64,000 bases of DNA. It comes from Amphibalanus amphitrite. Taxonomy: Eukaryota > Arthropoda > Thecostraca > Balanomorpha > Balanidae. Numbering within the stretch: position 1 is the stretch's first letter; the number at the start of each line of letters is the position of its first letter. Made by a program: the position numbers and the translations under genes. Shown one piece after another: positions 37,286 to 63,696 of this stretch. Below the pieces are notes generated by a model that saw only the letters and a program-made list of their open reading frames with translations, had not been told where the DNA came from and did not search any database. Location: assembly GCF_019059575.1 (NCBI RefSeq), contig NW_024881852.1, positions 310,001 through 374,000 on the forward strand, read 5' to 3'.

Positions 37286-37842
37286 CAACAGGTCCGGTGC
37301 GGGCTAAATTGTTGATATGCTTTTGACTATCGGAAAACGGTGCTGCATCAGTCGAGTTGGACCGTATTTTAACTCGGCAATGTGCGGCGTAAGCTGATAC
37401 CGTTTCGGCCCGGCGCTATTGTCGTGCAGCGCGCGTGTCGCGGGGTCGGCGGTAGCGTACACTGGGCGGCTGTCACTCGTAGTTGCCCGGTCTGCCCCAC
37501 CCCTCCCCCTCCCCCGTTTGTACGAGAATGAAGCAGTCGTGTGTATGTATGTATGAGTGTTGGGAGTTTGCAGCGGAATGCAATCGGACTCGGTGATGTG
37601 AACAGGCTGTGTGTAGGTCCATTGGAAGTGTCGCCCGTGGATGTAGAATCACGGAACGTGATTCGGGCTATTGTAACCGACTTCAAAGGATCGTTGCGTT
37701 GATGACATTTTTAGCGCTGGTATTTTAATGCCACAGGTGCGTCCCTACGTCGTGACTAATTGAGGCGTCATACCTTTTAAAAATCGTTTGTTACAAATAA
37801 GCCTTTATTATGTGGTATGCTAACAATCAGCAACTTTTCCAG
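37286..37842 (+). other. Upstream flank of SLK
   Basis: Contains CpG-rich sequence at about 37360-37510 and a polypyrimidine tract ending in TTTTCCAG at 37842, the acceptor of the SLK start-codon exon. The noncoding first exon and promoter should lie here or further upstream; neither can be fixed. Confidence 0.4.
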
Positions 37843-37872
37843 AACCAGACAATGGTATAACGAAACGCGAAG

Positions 37873-51772
<13,900 letters not shown>

Positions 51773-52472
51773 GACGAGGGCACCGCCCGCAGTGATCTGA
51801 CCGAGTGATGAGCGCCGCCGCCGTCCGCGACACAGAGTATTTTTGGACCGCGCCGCCGCCGCCCGGCTGGCTGCGTGTGTATGTGATGAACTGCCGGTCT
51901 GCCCCGCGCCGATCTGTTTTATAGGTGACCGTCGACAATACGTCTGTCGATCTGACTGGGTGGAGTTTTATTTTTCTGACGGCGCGCCGCCCGTTCCACC
52001 TGTTGACTGTGTATCATATGCGTTGTATTCAGGGGGGGGGGAGGGAGAGATAGGACCGTGCTCTGACCAAGGTGTGTGTGCGTGGTGAGTGAGAGGGCCG
52101 CCCGCCTCTATTTAATGACGTCCTCGTGCTATCTCTGCGCGCGGTGTACGGGTGAGTCGGGCATCTGTGATCGCCCGCGGTCGGCGCTGGCCCACATTCC
52201 GGGTGCTGCGCGCCGTCCGCCGCCGTCCAGTGTTCACCGGGAACCTGCCTTACTGGCCCGCTCTCACCACCGCCTTCTCACACAGAGTATCGATAACACG
52301 CGGGACCCGGCGCCGCCAATGGCAGCCGCCGCGGCATCCCTAGAGTTCCAGGCTTTATACTCGTATATATTTTCGTGTCACAAACACGGTGGTAGTCCAT
52401 CTGCCGCGTAGGATCAGACGGTTTCCATGTGCTGTTCTGTACCTGGTACGTACCATGTTATTGCGACTCGTC

Positions 52473-52478
52473 AATAAA
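52473..52478 (+). terminator. Likely SLK polyadenylation signal (AATAAA)
   Basis: AATAAA lies about 700 bp after the SLK stop codon and just before the convergent KIF23 3' end. This is a reasonable position, though other signals cannot be excluded. Confidence 0.5.
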
Positions 52479-52792
52479 ACGGTTACATACATTTATATTA
52501 ACGCGGAAACATGTTTCACAGACGATACTAGCGGATTATAACAGGACACTGCAGTTGGCGCGCCAAGCTCTCTAGCGACAGACGATAAGTACATAGTCTG
52601 GGCGGCCGGACGAGCGGCACCCGCCGACCAGAGCGGAGCGGCGACAGAAGGCCAAGGAGAACACTCAGTCCCAGCGTAAAATACTATGCTCGTGTGTGCG
52701 CACGTCCCGCCGCCAGTGGAATAATAAAAACACGGTCCGGCCGGTGCGCGGACCGCACTGGCGCAGCTGCCGCTCCCCCGCCGGGCGCGCGC
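52479..52792. other. Gap between the convergent SLK and KIF23 3' ends
   Basis: About 310 bp with no coding sequence. The minus-strand poly(A) signal for KIF23 is not obvious here, so its transcript may run into the SLK 3'UTR (TTTATT at about 51967-51972 would be an AATAAA in antisense). Confidence 0.4.
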
Positions 52793-55700
52793 TCACGTCT
52801 TGCGGCGTTTTCCGGCGGCGTGGCCCTCGATGCCGGTGGCGCAACGCTCGCGGGCCAGTTCGTAGTCGAGGCCGGGGCCCAGCTCGTCCGAGGGGCGCTT
52901 GGCGCCCGGGTTGGAGAGGCGCAGCGTTTCCATGTCGTTGAAGACTACGGCGCGGCCGCCACCCACCGTGGGAAGAACGTCACCCTGGCGGCAGGAGATG
53001 CCGGCGTCAGACCAGACTGTGGACCCAGACTGTTCCACACAAGGCGACACGGAACGGAGCCAGAAAGAAGAAAACTACGACTCGTGTGGTTGGAGTTCGG
53101 GCATTACCGCTCTCTACGGTTAAGAATTCTAAAGCAGTTATGCTGGATTCGCTCGTCTCGCCACCAAGGCTGTTTAGGAACATTACACGTATATGGAATA
53201 TGGTATAGCACTTAATTACGATGGGCTACTCGTTGCAACTCTTCTTTGGCCGCCGCCCAACGGTGAGCTCCAGGCAGGTCTACCGAACCGTGATCAACTA
53301 ATGCTTGGGAAGATTGAAATTTGATTCTAACGCCTCGTCAACGATATTTGCTATCCCGAGCAGAAACACTATGCATATATGCATTAACAACATACATGCG
53401 TATAACATACATCATGCATGAACACCACCGTTTTCCATACACCGCCACCACCCGAGTACGGAAGCGATACCATGATGCTCCCCTGCTGGTTAGTGGCGGC
53501 GAGTTAAACACCAGCGGCTGCGGCGGCGGCGTCCGGCTTACCTTGACCATGTGGGTCTCCACCTCGCCCTGGGAGTCCTGATCCTGGTGCGTCAGCACGT
53601 ACTTGGACGTCTTGTCGTTGATCACATCCTTGGCGTCCAGCTTGGTCACCGACTTACGCTTCTTCATCTTGGGCTGCGGGCCGGCCGAAAGGCGACCCCG
53701 TCAGCAGGGTCGTACAGCGCCGCACCAATCCCGCCACCCGGCACGCGCACGGACGGGACACCCAACCAAGCCCAGACTGTACACTGTACACCAGACGAGT
53801 CGGACACCGACGAACGGCCAACACCACAGCCAAACGGACAGTGGAATGGAATTAGTGAGCTGGACGTGTTTAACGATCGAGTAAGTCTGCAGTGAGTCTG
53901 CGAGCTGAGCTTTTGATTTGGCGAGTGATTAACGGTTGTGTTAATTAGTGAACTAGCGAATTGGTGAGTGAGCAGATGTCTTGGTGATTGATTGTAAGTT
54001 GGTGAGCGAGCTGGTGAGTTGGTGAGCTAGCCGCGAGTGAATTACTGAGCGAGTCGGCGATCTCCCTCACCTGGAAGATGGTGGCCAGCTCGAGCACGTG
54101 TCCTGGCCGGTGGTCCAGCCACACCTCTGCGTCCGTGGACTTGGAGCGGCGGTGGCGAGTGGTGGCCGCCACGGTCTGGGGACACAGCACCAGCCGGCCG
54201 TCGTCAGTGTCACACACACCGTGGAACAGCGCTGGGAGGACTTCAAAACAACCAACCAACCCACCGTCGGCAGCCACACAAATCGGAGACCGGCGCTGGC
54301 GGGCGACAAGCATATGCTGAATACAACCAGCCTTCGGATCGCCAGCCAAGTCCAATAATTGTACGAATCCTAGCAGGGCAGACCCCGACCCACAATCACC
54401 CCGAGCAGTCACAGGTGACGCGTCCACTGACCCGTTTGGGCTGCGGAGTGCCGGAGAGGCGCGGGTCGGACCGAGACGGTCGGAAGGTGGCCGTCTCGTT
54501 GGCAGTGCTCGGGCGGGGCCGCGGCGCCGGCGTCGGCGGCGCGGACGGCACGGCGAACCCGGCCTCCTCGTTGTTGATGATGTCGCGCAGGGCTCGCAGC
54601 TTCTCGTCTTTGGCTCGCATCTCCGTCTGCCCGGCAGAGGAGAGAAGAGGGATCCGTCACGGCATGGGGACGTCGGCGGGGCGTCACGTATTAGAAAGTG
54701 AACATTACAAACATCCCCACTGTACGCGCAAGACAGTATACAATCAAAATATAGGCTTAGACGGCACTAATCAAATTTACAATGAACATGTTGACACCAA
54801 CAATGAGAAGTTCTTAATATTATACCTTGAGCATTTCCCTGTTCATCTTGATCCTGCTCTTCATGTCGGAGGCGAGCCGCTCCTTCTCCTGCTGCATTCT
54901 GGTCTTCATGCGCTGTTTGACGCGCTCGCGCTCCAGAGCCTCCTGGTTGAGGAGCATCTCCTTCTCACCCAGCTGCACACGGAAGGCGCGCCCAGTCAGT
55001 CGGCCGCACCACAGGCAGCGCAACAGGGACACGAGGTAAGACAGGTGGTGTTGCAATCCTGCAGTCTCATAGCCGCCGAGACCCTAATGACCTGCCAGGT
55101 GATCTATTAGGACCACGGACTGGTCCTCTGATTTGCGATAAAAAACGACAGAACAATTATTTTGGAAAATTCATCTACAATTTCAACATGTAACTTGCTT
55201 TTGTCCTGACACATTAACGAGGCTAGTCAGCTTTGACATTGTAAAATAAGTGAAAGTCAATGACGCGTAATGGTCGAAATGTCTGCGTTATTTAAAACGC
55301 CCAAGTCTTTTTCAAACGCAGCATTTAGTAACCTCAAGGTTATTTGTCTATCATACGTGATGTACCGACCAGTTGTCTCAATCACGCCCATCCAAGTATT
55401 CCCATGGAAGGAGAGACCCTCAGCCGCGGCCAGACCCACCTCGTTGACTAGCGCCGCCTGGTTTTCGTTCAGCTCGCGGAACCTCCTGTTGAGGCTGTCG
55501 TTGGCGGCCTCGGCGCTGGCGAGCCGGGCCTCCAGGGCGGCGGTGCGCCGGCTGCTGCCGTCCGAGCTGGCGCGCAGCTGCGCGTTCTCTTGGCGCAGCG
55601 CCGACATCTCCATCTCGGTCTTGACCAGCAGCTGCCGGAAGGCGTCCTGCTGGCGCTGCAGCTCGTGCAGCAGCGTGGCGCGCAGCTGGACGCGCCGCTC

Positions 55701-58700
55701 CAGGAAGCGCACCAGGCAGCGCACCGTCTCCTCCTCCTCGCCGGGCGTCATGGCCATGCTCGGCCACACGGGGCCCAGGCAGAAGACGGGCGCCAGCTCG
55801 GCGGCCGCCTCACCGCCGCTCGGCTCCGCCTCCGACGGCCGGCCGTCAGAGCCCAGACGCCGCTGCGCCTCCCGCAGAATCTGGGACGGCGGGCACACAG
55901 GCACACGGTGACAGTCGATACTCGACATTCGCCGACACATGGCGGTGATATTCTAGCAATGCAGCGAACGCTTCATATTTAGTCATGTGCCCTGCAACAG
56001 TTTATACAATCGCCAAACGAATTAAAATCATTGATTAATTTCGTAGCAAAAACTGAAACTACATATAACCAAAAAGCGAGCAATATTATTATCATTATCA
56101 TTGTTTATTCAGCATCGTCATGCGACAAAAAGATACATACCCCCCCCCCCCCCCCCACCCACCCACACACACAGTTAATCAGCACTCAGGAGGTTAGTAG
56201 TCTTAACAGGCGCCGCGAGGCCTGACAGTTGCTTGCCAAAACCATCTTCAAACTGTCTATAAGACCACTTTCTTGGAGTGGTGCCCGGACTATGTCGTGA
56301 TCGACGTACCCAGCAGCGATGTGCATGATAGCGCCGAAGTTCCCACCACACAGATTATATACGTGGCCAATAAACGACCCATCCAACTGCTCGGGGTACG
56401 TAGCAAGTCTGGCCAGTCCAGTGACGTAGGCTTGGCGAAGACGGTGGTCAGCGCGGAAAGCATTACGGAATGCGCGGAGGGCATCACCTCGCAGCACCTC
56501 ACCGATGCGAGGCACCCCAGCAGCAATCAAAAGAGCCGTATGGTGCGCAGAACGCGGCAGACCCAGCGCGGCTGCCTTGATCAGCGAAGCCTGTCGCGAG
56601 TCTAGACGCTCAATGTCGGCGGAACTGAGGGGAGCCGTCTCACAGCCGAAGATCAGTGCCGGCAGCACTACTGTCTTCCAGAGGAAGATTTTGTCGACGT
56701 CAGTGAAGACCCAAAACTGATCATATACTGCAGTCCCTTCAACCCGTGTCACCCCACCCATACAGCCGGCATACTGTCTAGCGGGAGCGCCTCGATTCCA
56801 CAGCGCACTGCACCGCTCCCCGGCGGATCAACTGACTCACCTGGTTGGCTTTCCTCCTGCCGGGCGTGAGGCCGATACCCATGTCGAGCGGCCGGTCGGC
56901 GGGCCGTGCCACCACCACCTCCTGGGTCAGCTCGGCGAACTTCATCACGTGCTGGGGGGGGGGGGGGGGGGGGACGCCGAGCGGTCCGTCAGCCGGCAGG
57001 GTCCGCATACACAGCGACAAAGGACGGGCAGCGGGCACTGGCACGGCGCCGGAGGGTCACAGTCGCACCTGAATACAGCTAGGACGACCAGCCGACTACC
57101 TCGTAAACATGGTCACTGCAGGGCTACACCCTCCTAGACTATGCAGCATGCACGCCTTTCCATGAACAAGTTTGGCAAATAGTCAAACCCTACCAACAGA
57201 CAGCAGGATCCATTGATGTCTTTTTTTACGACAGGACCATGTCACTCACGATCGTTTCGTCGTACTCCTCTGCCCGCGGGTTGACGCACACGACCATCTT
57301 GACCTTGCCCTCTCCATCGAAGTAGTTTTTGAAGAGGTGTGTGATGCGCGAGTCTCGGTACGGCACCATCTTGTTGGCATCGTTCAGCTGGTTCTCACGC
57401 AGTGTCTCGATGCAGGTCCGCAGAACCATCAGCGAGTTGTTGATGTTGCCTGTCGGAGACCAGATACATCGTCAGCTGAGACGTCGGCGATCTCAACGCA
57501 CCGACTTCTACAGATCGGCAAAGCGACACTGGCATTTTGGTTGACATAGCGACGGATATCACAGCAGCTATCTCGACAATTAATGTCCCTTTACTACTAA
57601 TGCTTTGATGTTTGAAGGCTCAAGAGGCGAGGTTTCAAATCGTATGACATGCCATGCTCCGCTACCAAAAAGTGAAAATATAACAGCAGCTGCAGGCAGT
57701 CCGCCGCTCCCGCTCAGGCTAAGGCCACGCGCCCGACTGACCGGCCTCTCGCAGTCTGTCGCCGTTGTTTTTGGTGCGGTTGGTACGTTCGCTGCCGGCC
57801 AGGTCGACCAGCGAGAGCTGACCCACGACCATTAGCGCCTTGTCGTCGAGCACCTCCTCGCCACGCGGGTCCAGCGGCGCCTGCACAGGGGCGACAAAGG
57901 TCAGTGGTCAGACGCAGCGCGCATCGGGTCACCCACTCAAATAAGGCTACTGGGTCACCTCACGACAGGTCACAAGGTCAAATCAGATCACGCACGCGAT
58001 CTGAGATGTCCGGCGGTCATGTAGCGTAACCATTTCAAATCAAAGCGCATAAATACGGAACAATCGTATAAATCACCACCGAATAACTCCCAGCTCACTG
58101 CCTAGTGCACATTATATCCTCCCAACCACGACAAATCTCTCCCCCTACCCCGTCCCGTCGGCCGCCGCCCAGCGACCTCTCTCTCCCCTCCAACGCCGGA
58201 GATCCCCGCGCGCCACCGACCTGGACGACGCGGATGGTGAACACCGAGTGGGAGCGGCTGCTCTCCGTGTTCAGGGTGGTGTGGGCCACCTTGCGGCGAC
58301 GCTGGCCGCGCCGCAGCGCATCCAGCGCCTCGCTCGGAGTCGACACTTCCACCTCGCTGGCGCCGTGCACGTAAATGTTCTTGTTGTTGTCCTCCCGCAG
58401 CATGCGTGATTGCAGCGACCTGTCGGGAGAGGGAGATTAACTTAGTTTAAGACTGCTGAGCACAGGGCATAAGTGACTCATGACCGATAATACGTTTCTA
58501 AGTCGAAAACAAATGAGCTTTACGACAGTCTATCCAATCGGTGAGACGATATTGATTATTGAACGTCACCGTTGCTCACTTTTTCATGTTTTCCGGCGCC
58601 ACCTCCTCCAGCAGGTCGTAGACGTAGTTATTGTAGATCTCCACGTAGGAGACGAAGACGGCGAACGCGTTGTCCTCGTCCAGGCCGGACACCTGGCTGA

Positions 58701-61700
58701 CCTCGGGTACCCGAGTGGAGGCCGCGTCACTCTCGTCCGGGGTGACGCTGCCGCTGCCGCCGCCGCCCCCGGCGCCGCCTGGGGTGGGCGGTACGCGTCT
58801 GCGGCGCACAGAAACATACGTCGTCACTCGTGAGGTACTCACATGTAGCACACAAATCGAGAGGTCTTACACAGTTCACACAATAATCAGCCCCACCACA
58901 CTCCAAGACCAGCAGTGAGAGCGGCCATCTCTTCCTTACAAACAGATTACATATGCAAGTCATGAGAAACTCACTGGAAACGGGGAGCGGCCTCGTCCTC
59001 ACGACCTTCCTAACGAATTAACAAATTCCAACGGCCAACAGCGCGGCATATTCGGTTGGGCCGCACCCCCAAGACAAACGCCACCTTATCACCCATTCAG
59101 CCGCACCTTGCGTCCGCCCAAGACCACCCCAGAACCCACCTTTTGCGCGGAGTTTTGCCCGGCTTGGGCGTGTTGAGGATTTCCCGCTGGCGATCCAGCA
59201 TGGCGTCTGCCTCCGTCTGCACGTCAAACGAGTTCAGACGGTCCGGCTTGAACACGAACCGGCGCGCCTGGTAGTTGACGATGCTGTTGAAGATGACGTC
59301 GATGCAGCGCGGCATGATGCCTCCGTCCTGCTGAGAGCCTGCCGAAGAGGAGCCCGCTGTCAGCGCTGGCGGACGGCTACTGACACGGTCGGCCACCAGC
59401 AGCGGCATCCGAGCGCCGAAACTGCTATTACCTACTTGGGCATACCGTGGCCGGAGCAGAAAAGCGTATGCAACAAAGGAATTCCAGTTATTAGCAAAAT
59501 AGCATGGCACAATAGATTATCACGAGATATTCGCGCACAAAATGAAAATGAACGAGCAGTAGTGACCTTGATGCCGATAAATCTGTTCTGGTAGGGTTCC
59601 GACCGGATTCCCCATCCACGCCGACGGTAGCCGACTCACCCATCATGGTGTGCGTTTTGCCGCTGCCCGTGATGCCGTAGGCGAACAGCAGGCCGTTCTT
59701 GCCGTTGAGCAGGTCGCGTACCAGCGGCTTGGCCACGGCGTCGAACAGCTGCTTCTGCGTGGCCGTGTCGGGGAAGACGGTGCCGAACTTGTACTGCTGC
59801 TCCTTGGCCGTGCCGTACCGGAACGCCTGCCGGCCACAGGTTCAGGAGCGTCACATTATGTCGGTTACACACGCCCGGAGGGCGTTTCGCATACGAAAAG
59901 AGAAATGTATCGGCAAACTGCTGTGATATTTACGTGCAGATAGGATACGACATCGAGAGGGAAAACAGGCCAATGTCACATAGTCCGCGACAATATAGTT
60001 CCCGACAATATAGGCTGGCTGCAGCGTTCACCGGACGCTGCAGCCAGCCTCTGTTACCAACCGACCGACGAGGTCTCCAATTGAACTGTGAGTTGGCACA
60101 CATTGTCCCGAGCCTCCGTCACCCACCGACCGACGAGTGCTCCAACTGACCCAGCAGTTGTCCGGCGGCGTCACGAGCATCAGTCACCTACGTAAGGAAG
60201 AGGTCTTCGACTGACCTGTGAGTTGGCCGGCGGCGTCACCAGCACAGTGGTGTCGTCCAGCTGTTCCACACATCGCTCCTCGCCTTCTGGCACGGGCCGC
60301 AGTCGGCACACCACCTCCACGGGGTCGACGCCGTCCGACTGACCGGGCCGCGCCGGCCGGCCCGGCGTCTTCCGCACGCCGGCCTTGGTGCGGCTGGAGA
60401 CAACAAAATACCGCTGCCGTCAGAGGAGGGGAGATGGGCAACACAGCACTGGCAGAAACGGCGCTGGTAGGGTGTGACGATGGTTAAGTAGCAGGGCTTA
60501 GCAGTAGTGCTGGCTGGAGACATGTATCAAGGAGTCAGAACGAGAAAATATGAAACCCTGTGAACTATTGAAAATCCTCATAGCGATGTCTCCTGAATAT
60601 CCAGTTTCCTGCATGGCAACTATTAAAAATAGCAGGGTTCAAAGGCAAGCAACCTTGTTTAAGCGTTTCTTACCTGGGTGTTACACTACACAACTTTGAA
60701 ATTCTCATGCTTTCCTGGATGCTGTAGTACAGCTTAAGGAGGCAAGGACGAGGTTAAAAACTCTTGAAGGCAGGACACATAGGTATGTTTGCTACCTGGA
60801 AAAGTAGTGTGATGATAAACATGTACAGCCAATGTAAAAAACAAATTGGGTTAGCTACTTTTTTACTTTTGACACCTTGAGTTATTCAGTGGACCCCAAG
60901 GCCCAAATGGTTTTAAGGAACACATTAAGAATTACCTGCTTTAGAGATAGCCAGCATTCAAAAACTTGGACAGAGTGAAGGAATGAATATATTTTGTTTC
61001 AAGCTAATACCAGAATGATAAAATATGCATTAGCTGAAAATAAATAGCCAGAACTTAACAGCTACATGACCAGTTGGAGTAAAGCCTGGATGCTGCTACC
61101 AGACATTGGCACTGTTTTCCTGAAACATGCCCAGGTAAAAATGCCCACTTTACTAAAGTCTCCATAGAAGCCTAGCACCAACACTAAGGTAGCATCAAGA
61201 AGCAGTGTACCATGAAACAGGGCTCTGAAAGTCACCATTTCAGTCAAGCTAGATTGTGATGGAAATGAAGATTGCAAGGTATTGCACAGGTACAGAGTTC
61301 AAATTTCATGACCCTACAGGTAAATCAATCCATACCCATGAGTTGAGAATGAGACAATAGCCATACATGTCATCATTTGGCAGCCTCCTCTGGGTGAGTC
61401 ATAAGCCAGTCACTGCCAAAAGTAGTGGCATATCAGTTTCAGCCTACTTTTGGGCTGAAACTGCCTGCCTGATGCTGTTCAGTCAATAGCTCAGAAGCCT
61501 GGTCCTTTTTGTTTGATAGCACTAGGAATTAGGAAGGTACTTACTACTTACATACCTAAAAGATACATTTATACAACAGAAAGAATATCTCACATTATCA
61601 AAGTAAAAACTCATATGACAGACTAAGTTAGAATAGAGGGGATTGTGATAACTAGTAACTACCTACATCAACTTGAACTGTAGTGACGGCAAACCGTCAC

Positions 61701-61893
61701 AGACTTTGCTTCCAAGTTCTAAAATGTGTAACACTACAAATCATGAAAGCACAATAAGTGAGCCGTAAATACTAAATACCACATAATTCAATCCATATCG
61801 ATAGTGAAACACCCACGCAGCCATTTTCTAATAATGTTTATGGCTTATGGTCATGGCAATTTGAATTGAAATTGCTACTTACAGAGGACGCAT
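52793..61893 (-). CDS. KIF23: Kinesin-6 KIF23/MKLP1 (pavarotti/ZEN-4) (15 coding exons, 884 aa)
   Basis: Minus-strand coding exons: 61883-61893, 60216-60393, 59640-59826, 59140-59338, 58580-58798, 58221-58419, 57742-57880, 57250-57449, 56841-56951, 55440-55880, 54826-54972, 54432-54626, 54071-54175, 53542-53673, 52793-52984. All GT-AG, 885 codons. Motor domain: P-loop GITGSGKT (114-121), switch I NTESSRSH (315-322), switch II DLAGSE (357-362), and the kinesin-6 insert between exons 4 and 5. Then the neck ([13 protein letters not shown]), a coiled coil (about 510-690), the RHRRSKS phosphorylation/14-3-3-type site (749-755), the MKLP1 Arf6-binding-type C-terminus ([32 protein letters not shown]) and a basic KRRKT end. 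Relatives form centralspindlin with RacGAP1/CYK-4 and bundle midzone microtubules in cytokinesis. The start exon is chosen because ATGCGTCCTCT|GTAAGT joins in frame to exon 2. Confidence 0.95.
56186..56761 (-). pseudogene. Non-LTR retrotransposon ORF2 fragment in KIF23 intron 9
   Basis: A 191-aa minus-strand open frame contains [20 protein letters not shown] and [20 protein letters not shown]-like sequence. This is the region just after the reverse transcriptase core in many LINE ORF2 proteins (VLP-LLYGCE-W pattern). The YxDD catalytic part is absent, so this is a 5'-truncated remnant. It runs in the same direction as KIF23. Confidence 0.6.
60050..60245 (-). repeat. Triplicated KIF23 exon 2 end and donor
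   Basis: On the minus strand the exon end CCGGCCAACTCACAG|GTCAGTCGAAGACC is followed within the intron by CCGGACAACTGCTGGGTCAGTTGGAGCAC and GTGCCAACTCACAGTTCAATTGGAGACC. The unit is about 70 bp. The second copy keeps a GTCAGT, but its exon side has diverged. Confidence 0.65.
60394..61882. other. KIF23 intron 1, no other feature recognised
   Basis: About 1.5 kb of AT-rich sequence between the 11-nt start exon and exon 2. A small hairpin GTGACGGcaaACCGTCAC lies near 61683-61700. No gene was seen. Confidence 0.5.
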
Positions 61894-62072
61894 TTATCAC
61901 CTAATCAGCGCCAGGCAGAACGAACAAGATCGGGACTCCTTCAGTAAGGAAAAATCAAATAGAAAAACGCATCTAATAAATCAGAACAATTCTACAAAAT
62001 AAGCAATAAAACTATTCAAAATTCACACATTTATCACACAATCAACGCTTCACGCCGGTGGACCAGCTGATT

Positions 62073-62097
62073 TTCAAATTTTGGCGGCACAGCCAAT
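62073..62097 (-). promoter_or_regulatory. Putative KIF23 mitotic promoter: CCAAT box and CDE/CHR-like pair
   Basis: Read on the minus strand about 180-205 bp before the KIF23 ATG: ATTGG (reverse CCAAT box, 62097-62093), CCGCC (62087-62083), a four-base spacer, then TTTGAA (62078-62073). TTTGAA with a G/C-rich element exactly four bases upstream is the CDE/CHR arrangement that DREAM/MuvB complexes use to time G2/M genes. KIF23 is a known G2/M gene in mammals; function in this organism is inference. Confidence 0.45.
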
Positions 62098-62472
62098 CAC
62101 CTTCCAGTATTACTAGTGATGGAAAGGCTGTGGTACTTTGAAGTACTTGCGAGTAAAAAATAAAACATCTGCTATTTTTCCAAAGGAACTATATGTAAAT
62201 AAATGTAAAAGCAAAAAATACTGATATTTTCCCTTAAGTTATATTTACTCTGTCATTGGTTTCTTGATTAGCTAGAATTCATGAGTATTTGCCTTTAAAG
62301 TACACACTGGGTACTTGTTTTTTTAAGGCATTATGAAATGGGCTAGGAGAAATAAAATGAAAGAAATCAGCTTTCTTTGTTTTTATTTTAAAAGTTGTGG
62401 GTAAAATAAATGTTTGAATTTAATTTCATCAGTTTAACGTAACAATCAGCATTCTTTATGGCGTAAACAACG

Positions 62473-62876
62473 TAAAAAAGTGTAGAACTTATTCTTTGGA
62501 GCGCTCTTGCGAGGAACATTATGAATATTAGAGAGAGAAAATATATGAAAAAATGACCTCTCCTCGACATTTAAAATTATTAGAATAGCCAAATATTACT
62601 GTATTGATATTTCGACCAACAGGTCTTCTTCAGAATAAGACAATGTACACAATTGTACGAGAACGAGAATACAATAATTGATGCAGCAGACTTATAAGTC
62701 TGCTGCATCAATTATTGTATTCTCGTTCTCGTACAATTGTGTACATTGTCTTATTCTGAAGAAGACCTGTTGGTCGAAATATCAATACAGTAATATTTGG
62801 CTATTCTAATAATTTTAAATGTCGAGGAGAGGTCATTTTTTCATATATTTTCTCTCTCTAATATAAAAAAGTGTAG
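62473..62876. mobile_element. Insertion flanked by a 13-bp direct repeat and carrying a 340-bp perfect palindrome
   Basis: TAAAAAAGTGTAG occurs at 62473-62485 and again at 62864-62876, like a target site duplication. Between them, 62525-62694 and 62695-62864 are perfect inverted copies with no spacer (centre CTTATAAG). Each arm contains CTGAAGAAGACC-TGTT-GGTCGAAAT, which resembles part of a hammerhead core. Penelope-like elements carry hammerhead motifs and often sit in inverted arrangements, so this is my leading guess. Confidence 0.6.
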
Positions 62877-63696
62877 CTTGAAAACTGTCTGTGTTTTAGA
62901 GAGACTGTACCATTTTCCTAGTGCGCCACATTGAGTGTGGCCTTGAATTCATTATCTGCTACAAGGCAGATCTCTTTAGGGACACGCCTAAGAGCTGGAC
63001 TTTTTGATGACGTCTTCGGGTGACGTCATGTCGTGTGTGACGTTTCGTGAGCAGGTAAGGAAAAGTCACCACCGCTGGCGAACATTGGTGCGGTAAATGG
63101 CAAACACAAATGCTGCGCAGAAAAGACAAATGTGTAACTTCACAACATTCGTTCGAACGACAATGTCAAGGCGAATCAAGAAGTTCTTCATGCGATTGTT
63201 AGTTATCTGTCGTGCTATTTTAGTATGATTGTTATCAGCAGTTGTTTTGTGAAATGTATTATCAAAATCAATGTTTATTGAACGCAGATTCAGTTTATTT
63301 TCAGATGTACCTAGGTACCCTTACACACTTCACTCATCTCCAGCTGTTCAAACACCCTTGACAAAGTCGATTAAGATGAAACGTTGGGTATAATTTATAC
63401 TGTGTTTTCTCTGCATTATTAACATATTCATCATATACAATATATAACATATACAATATAAGGGCCACATGCTTTTTACAGGGAGACATGTCAGACAGCC
63501 CAGTAGGATGAGGCTTCGTCAAGCGTCATTTTTAGCAACGCTTTTCTTGCTTAAAATCCAGTCTGCAAAACATGGCAGGGCTTACACTTTGGCTTACACT
63601 TGACTCCCAGCTGTTGTGTCTTTGCTATGCGATGTTAAACATATAAAACATCTTACTATTCATGTATGCGCCATGACTCATGTAATCTTTTCACAG
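62877..63696. other. Gene-free stretch with a second hammerhead-like repeat end
   Basis: Near 63355-63405 the sequence TTGACAAAGTCGATTAAGATGAAACG followed by TATAATTTATACTGTG has the same design as the palindrome arm (core-like word, small hairpin, GAAA, AT-rich tail). It probably belongs to the same class of repeat. Nothing else was recognised. Confidence 0.35.
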
